The notes under the pieces: model-generated | Told to the model about the DNA's origin: nothing | Databases searched by the model: none | Seen by the model: the letters and a program-made list of their open reading frames with translations, nothing else | From: Leptospirillum sp. | Lineage (GTDB): Bacteria; Nitrospirota; Leptospirillia; Leptospirillales; Leptospirillaceae | Length of the DNA: 27,961 nt | Assembly: GCA_027346125.1 (NCBI GenBank) | Contig: DAIEST010000025.1 | Location: forward strand, 1-27,961 | Direction of reading: 5' to 3' | In this document: piece after piece, positions 24,962 to 27,961 of the stretch | How the letters are laid out: each line of letters begins with the position of its first letter | Numbering within the stretch: position 1 is the first letter of the stretch | Translations under genes and position numbers: made by a program

Positions 24962-24997
24962 CGCTCAATCCCTCACCTGATTACCTTCGATTTGCAT

Positions 24998-25021
24998 ATA
25001 TTTTCAGAGACAGGAAAATAT
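24998..25021. repeat. Inverted repeat in the nuoD-nuoE gap
   Basis: A perfect 8-base inverted repeat, ATATTTTC / GAAAATAT, with an 8-base spacer sits in the 137-base gap between nuoD and nuoE. It is AT-rich with no U-tract on the coding strand. It may be an operator or an mRNA processing stem. Confidence 0.4.
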
Positions 25022-25098
25022 TTCTTGTTCCCCGCCTCCCTAACGTCTCATATACTGCCCGAGGGCTGCACCTGGAAAAAACATCCAGATCCCCCAGT

Positions 25099-26406
25099 TC
25101 AGCGATCGCATTCCCCCATCACGATGTCGTATGTCCCAAAGATCGTGACGATATCTGCGATCATGTATCCCTTGGCCATATGGTCAAATGCCCCCATATG
25201 GACAAAGGAAGGTGCACGAATCTTCATTCGGTAGGGCTTCCCTGAACCGTCGCTGACGATGTAGAAGCCCAGTTCCCCTTTCGGAGTTTCCGTCCCGCAG
25301 TAGGTATCCCCGGGAGGAACCTTGAATCCCTGAACCACCAGGAGGAAATGATGAATCAGCGCCTCCATGTTGTGCATGACGCGACCCTTTTCGGGAAAGG
25401 AGACTTTGTGATCTTCCGTCATGAAGGGCCCTGAAGGCATCTTGTCCAGGCACTGGCGAATGATCTTCGCGCTTTCACGCATTTCTTCGATACGGATCCA
25501 GTATCGATCAAAAATGTCCCCGTTGGTACCCAACGGCACATCAAACTCAACCTGGTCATAAGCACCGTATGGCTCAAACTTTCTCAGGTCATACGGAACT
25601 CCGGAACCTCGCAAAGTAGGGCCAGAGAGACCAAAGTTTACAGCATCATCCCCGGTGATTACGGCAATGTTCTTCGTTCTCGCCAGCCAGATCCTGTTCT
25701 TTTCGAGAAGTGTATTATACTCCCTGATATTCGACTCAAAAGACTCGACAAAACGGTACAAGCGATCCACTACTTCCTGTGGCATATCGCTTTCCACCCC
25801 GCCAACGCGATAGTAGTTGGTCGTCAACCGAGCCCCGCAGAGGACCTCGAACAAATCCAGAAGTTCTTCCCGTTCCCTGAACGTATAAAAGAAAACGCTC
25901 ATGGCCCCGATATCCAGGGCCTGAGTACCGAGCCAGAACAGGTGATTGACAATCCGCTGAACTTCGGCAACGATCGTCCGGATGAATTCGGCGCGCTCCG
26001 GAACCTTTAGCTGAAGGAGCTTCTCCACTGCCCTGACAAAGGCATAGTTGTTGGCCATGGCCGAAACATAGTCAAGTCTGTCCGTCAGCGGAATAATCTG
26101 GTTGTAGGTCCGGTACTCTGCGATTTTCTCGGTACCCCGATGAAGGTATCCCAGATCAGGAACCGAACGCTTGATCCGTTCTCCGTCGAGATCGAGAAGC
26201 ACTCTCAACACGCCATGCGTACTGGGATGCTGAGGTCCCATATTGAGGAGAAACTGATCGGTCTGAATGGAAGAATCCAGATTCTGGAGGACTGCCTGGC
26301 GCAGATTGCTCAGGACAACCTCTTGTCTCTTAATATCCTCGGTAACCCCTGTCAAATTTTCCGTTTCCAAGATCAGCGACTCCTGACATTTAAACGAATT
26401 GACCAT
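25099..26406 (-). CDS. nuoD: NADH-quinone oxidoreductase subunit D
   Basis: The 49 kDa-type subunit forming the quinone reduction site with NuoB, 435 residues. LNMGPQHPSTHGVLR, the Tyr- and His-containing quinone-site loop, and the C-terminal VMGECDR are typical. NuoC is a separate gene, so this is not the fused NuoCD of enterobacteria. The protein has about 50 residues before LNMGPQHP, somewhat longer than many NuoD. The ATG has only AGG six bases upstream. Confidence 0.96.
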   Translation of the reverse strand: MVNSFKCQESLILETENLTGVTEDIKRQEVVLSNLRQAVLQNLDSSIQTDQFLLNMGPQHPSTHGVLRVLLDLDGERIKRSVPDLGYLHRGTEKIAEYRTYNQIIPLTDRLDYVSAMANNYAFVRAVEKLLQLKVPERAEFIRTIVAEVQRIVNHLFWLGTQALDIGAMSVFFYTFREREELLDLFEVLCGARLTTNYYRVGGVESDMPQEVVDRLYRFVESFESNIREYNTLLEKNRIWLARTKNIAVITGDDAVNFGLSGPTLRGSGVPYDLRKFEPYGAYDQVEFDVPLGTNGDIFDRYWIRIEEMRESAKIIRQCLDKMPSGPFMTEDHKVSFPEKGRVMHNMEALIHHFLLVVQGFKVPPGDTYCGTETPKGELGFYIVSDGSGKPYRMKIRAPSFVHMGAFDHMAKGYMIADIVTIFGTYDIVMGECDR

Positions 26407-26432
26407 GCAAAACCTAAGAAAGGGCTAGCACC

Positions 26433-26984
26433 TCAGGAAGGAAGAAAAGGGCCGCTCCCATTCGTCTTTCCCTCAATCGACCCAGGACCTCCCTGGAACT
26501 TGGGAACAAAAGAAAAGCTGTCTCTCCATCCTTTGCCCACCAGCGGAAAGTCCTTGCGCAACGGATAACCTTCTTCATAATCATCCGGCATCAGGATCCG
26601 GCGCAAGTCAGGGTGTCCACGAAACTGAATCCCCATCATATCAAAGACTTCACGCTCCATGAACTCTGCTCCCCTCCAGATTCCGACAACAGAATCAACC
26701 ACGGGGTTCTCTTCCGGAATACGGATCTTGACCATAATCCGATGTCTCCGGGGAATCGAGTACAGGATGTAGACAACCTCAAAACGCTCAGGATCCATCG
26801 GGTAATCGACAGATGTCACATCAACAATGTAATCATAGCCGTACTCCGGCATATCATGTAATGCATGAAACAGCTCCAGGGCCCCTTCCGGACGAACATA
26901 GACCGAAAGGTCGCCAAGAGACTCACGGGATGCCAGAAACACATCGGAAAATCGTTTTTCGAGTGACTCTGCAGTCGGATGCAT
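26433..26984 (-). CDS. nuoC: NADH-quinone oxidoreductase subunit C
   Basis: The 30 kDa-type structural subunit of the peripheral arm, 183 residues. The signature is HPDLRRILMPDDYEEGYPLR followed by KDFPL. An AAGGGGG site lies about ten bases before the ATG, within the end of nuoB. The C-terminal 30 residues after KDFPL are low complexity and probably variable. Confidence 0.95.
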   Translation of the reverse strand: MHPTAESLEKRFSDVFLASRESLGDLSVYVRPEGALELFHALHDMPEYGYDYIVDVTSVDYPMDPERFEVVYILYSIPRRHRIMVKIRIPEENPVVDSVVGIWRGAEFMEREVFDMMGIQFRGHPDLRRILMPDDYEEGYPLRKDFPLVGKGWRDSFSFVPKFQGGPGSIEGKTNGSGPFLPS

Positions 26985-26990
26985 GAGAGA

Positions 26991-27527
26991 TCAGCCCCCT
27001 TCCGAAGACGACGACAGTCCAACCGGAAAGTTTCCGGGAAACACCGGACGATCTTTCATGATTTTTTCCTGCAGCTTCATCAAACCATCCAGCAGCGCTT
27101 CCGGGCGGGGGGGACACCCAGGAACATAAACATCCACCGGAATCAGGCGGTCCACACCCTGGACCACACTGTAGCTGTCGTAGATATTCCCGGAGGTAGC
27201 ACAGGATCCCATCGCAATGACATAACGAGGCTCAGGCATCTGGTCATAGATTCGCCGGACAACCGGAGCCATTTTTCGAGTCAGCGTACCGGCCACAATC
27301 ATCAGGTCGGACTGACGCGGGGATGCACGGAAAACACCTGCCCCGAATCTGTCAATATCAAATCGCGAAGCGACCGCACCCATCATCTCAATGGCACAGC
27401 ACGCCAGTCCAAACGTCATAGGCCACAATGCAGACTTGCGGGACCAGTTGAGCAACTCATTTACGGCATCCTGAAGCCGCATGGTCACAACAGAGAGCTC
27501 CCCATCCTTCTGATGCATCAATCCCAT
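26991..27527 (-). CDS. nuoB: NADH-quinone oxidoreductase subunit B
   Basis: The subunit carrying the terminal cluster N2, which reduces quinone. The ligands are the adjacent pair Cys43-Cys44 (FGLACCAIEMM), Cys109 (MGSCATSG) and Cys138 (VPGCPPRPEAL). ATG 27527 (178 residues) is chosen because a perfect AAGGAGG lies seven bases upstream. It overlaps the nuoA stop by 10 bases. Other in-frame ATGs at 27548 and 27518 are less well placed. Confidence 0.96.
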   Translation of the reverse strand: MGLMHQKDGELSVVTMRLQDAVNELLNWSRKSALWPMTFGLACCAIEMMGAVASRFDIDRFGAGVFRASPRQSDLMIVAGTLTRKMAPVVRRIYDQMPEPRYVIAMGSCATSGNIYDSYSVVQGVDRLIPVDVYVPGCPPRPEALLDGLMKLQEKIMKDRPVFPGNFPVGLSSSSEGG

Positions 27528-27889
27528 TCCAGAGCCTCCTTCTTCCATGCGTAGACATACCCTACAAGAAGTATGAAGATGAATATCATCATCTCAACAA
27601 GGCCAAAAAGCCCCAGACGATCAAAATCCACCGCCCACGGATAAAGGAAAACCACCTCCACGTCAAACACGAGGAAAAGCATTGCAATCACATAATATCG
27701 AACGGAGAAACGCTCACGAGCATCATTGATCGGCGGAACTCCGCATTCGTAGGGAGCATTCTTATCCTTATAAGGATTCTTTGGCCGAATCAGTTTCCCA
27801 ACCGTCAGGGATACTGCACCAAAACCGACAGCCACAAGGAGAAATAAAAAAATAGGGACATAGTGTTCAGGATGGGACTGCGAAAACAT
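27518..27889 (-). CDS. nuoA: NADH-quinone oxidoreductase subunit A
   Basis: A 123-residue, three-helix membrane subunit at the junction of the two arms. YECGVPPINDARERFSVRYY with its conserved Cys, and FLVFDVEVVFLYPWAV with the conserved acidic residues, are diagnostic. GGAGG lies six bases before the ATG. It is the first gene of the 14-gene operon and its stop overlaps nuoB. Confidence 0.96.
   Translation of the reverse strand: MFSQSHPEHYVPIFLFLLVAVGFGAVSLTVGKLIRPKNPYKDKNAPYECGVPPINDARERFSVRYYVIAMLFLVFDVEVVFLYPWAVDFDRLGLFGLVEMMIFIFILLVGYVYAWKKEALEWD
27535..27541 (-). promoter_or_regulatory. nuoB ribosome binding site
   Basis: A perfect AAGGAGG inside the 3' end of nuoA, seven bases before ATG 27527. 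It decides between three in-frame ATG codons for nuoB. Confidence 0.75.
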
Positions 27890-27930
27890 CCATTGCCTCC
27901 CAAGGCTTTTTCTTTAGTGTATCTTCGCCC

Positions 27931-27959
27931 ATTATAAATTAAAGGTATCCCCCATTGTA
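27931..27959 (-). promoter_or_regulatory. Probable nuo operon promoter
   Basis: On the - strand a perfect TATAAT (27931-27936) lies 41 bases before the nuoA ATG in an AT-rich stretch. At 17 bases further upstream the hexamer is TACAAT (27954-27959), a poor match to TTGACA. So the -10 is convincing and the -35 weak, which may mean dependence on an activator. Sequence beyond the window edge cannot be inspected. Confidence 0.45.
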
Positions 27960-27961
27960 GG

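Noticed and set aside
1..27961. Transposons, phage genes, CRISPR arrays, toxin-antitoxin pairs, tRNA or rRNA
   Set aside because: No transposase, integrase, repeat-spacer pattern, tRNA-like fold or rRNA signature was seen in either strand.

Overview
The window holds 23 protein-coding genes and no rRNA, tRNA, CRISPR array or insertion sequence that I can see. Gene content suggests a chemolithotrophic bacterium, perhaps an acidophilic Leptospirillum-type Nitrospirota. That guess comes from the look of the proteins and their arrangement and is not proven by the sequence. No stretch over 300 bases lacks a gene; the largest gap is about 220 bases (4580-4802).

Region 1 (1-4078, + strand) is a signalling pair: a CheZ-like chemotaxis phosphatase, then a 1049-residue GAF-GAF-LOV-PAS-GGDEF-EAL protein. 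The first PAS-type domain carries the complete photoactive LOV signature, so this looks like a blue-light-gated cyclic-di-GMP enzyme. Region 2 (4109-5045) has a HIT-family protein on the - strand, divergent from a small YggX-like iron-trafficking protein on the + strand.

Region 3 (5090-10987, - strand) reads amtB, glnK, a SWI2/SNF2 ATPase and a proline dehydrogenase in that order. The genes are closely packed, and the SNF2 start lies inside glnK. The PII protein has Met at the usual uridylylation position 51. Region 4 (11066-12222, - strand) is lexA, translationally coupled to a small unidentified membrane protein and starting 8 bases after the nuoN stop.

Region 5 (12231-27889, - strand) is a complete 14-gene complex I operon in the order nuoA-B-C-D-E-F-G-H-I-J-K-L-M-N, with separate nuoC and nuoD. 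A perfect TATAAT lies just upstream of nuoA near the right edge. NuoE and NuoF look like the diaphorase of NAD(P)-linked hydrogenases: NuoF is 617 residues, with an N-terminal thioredoxin-like domain and a C-terminal 2x[4Fe-4S] ferredoxin domain not found in standard NuoF. In an autotroph that pushes electrons uphill, such a module could exchange electrons with ferredoxin as well as NAD(H). Because lexA follows directly on nuoN, SOS control may be partly tied to transcription of the respiratory operon.
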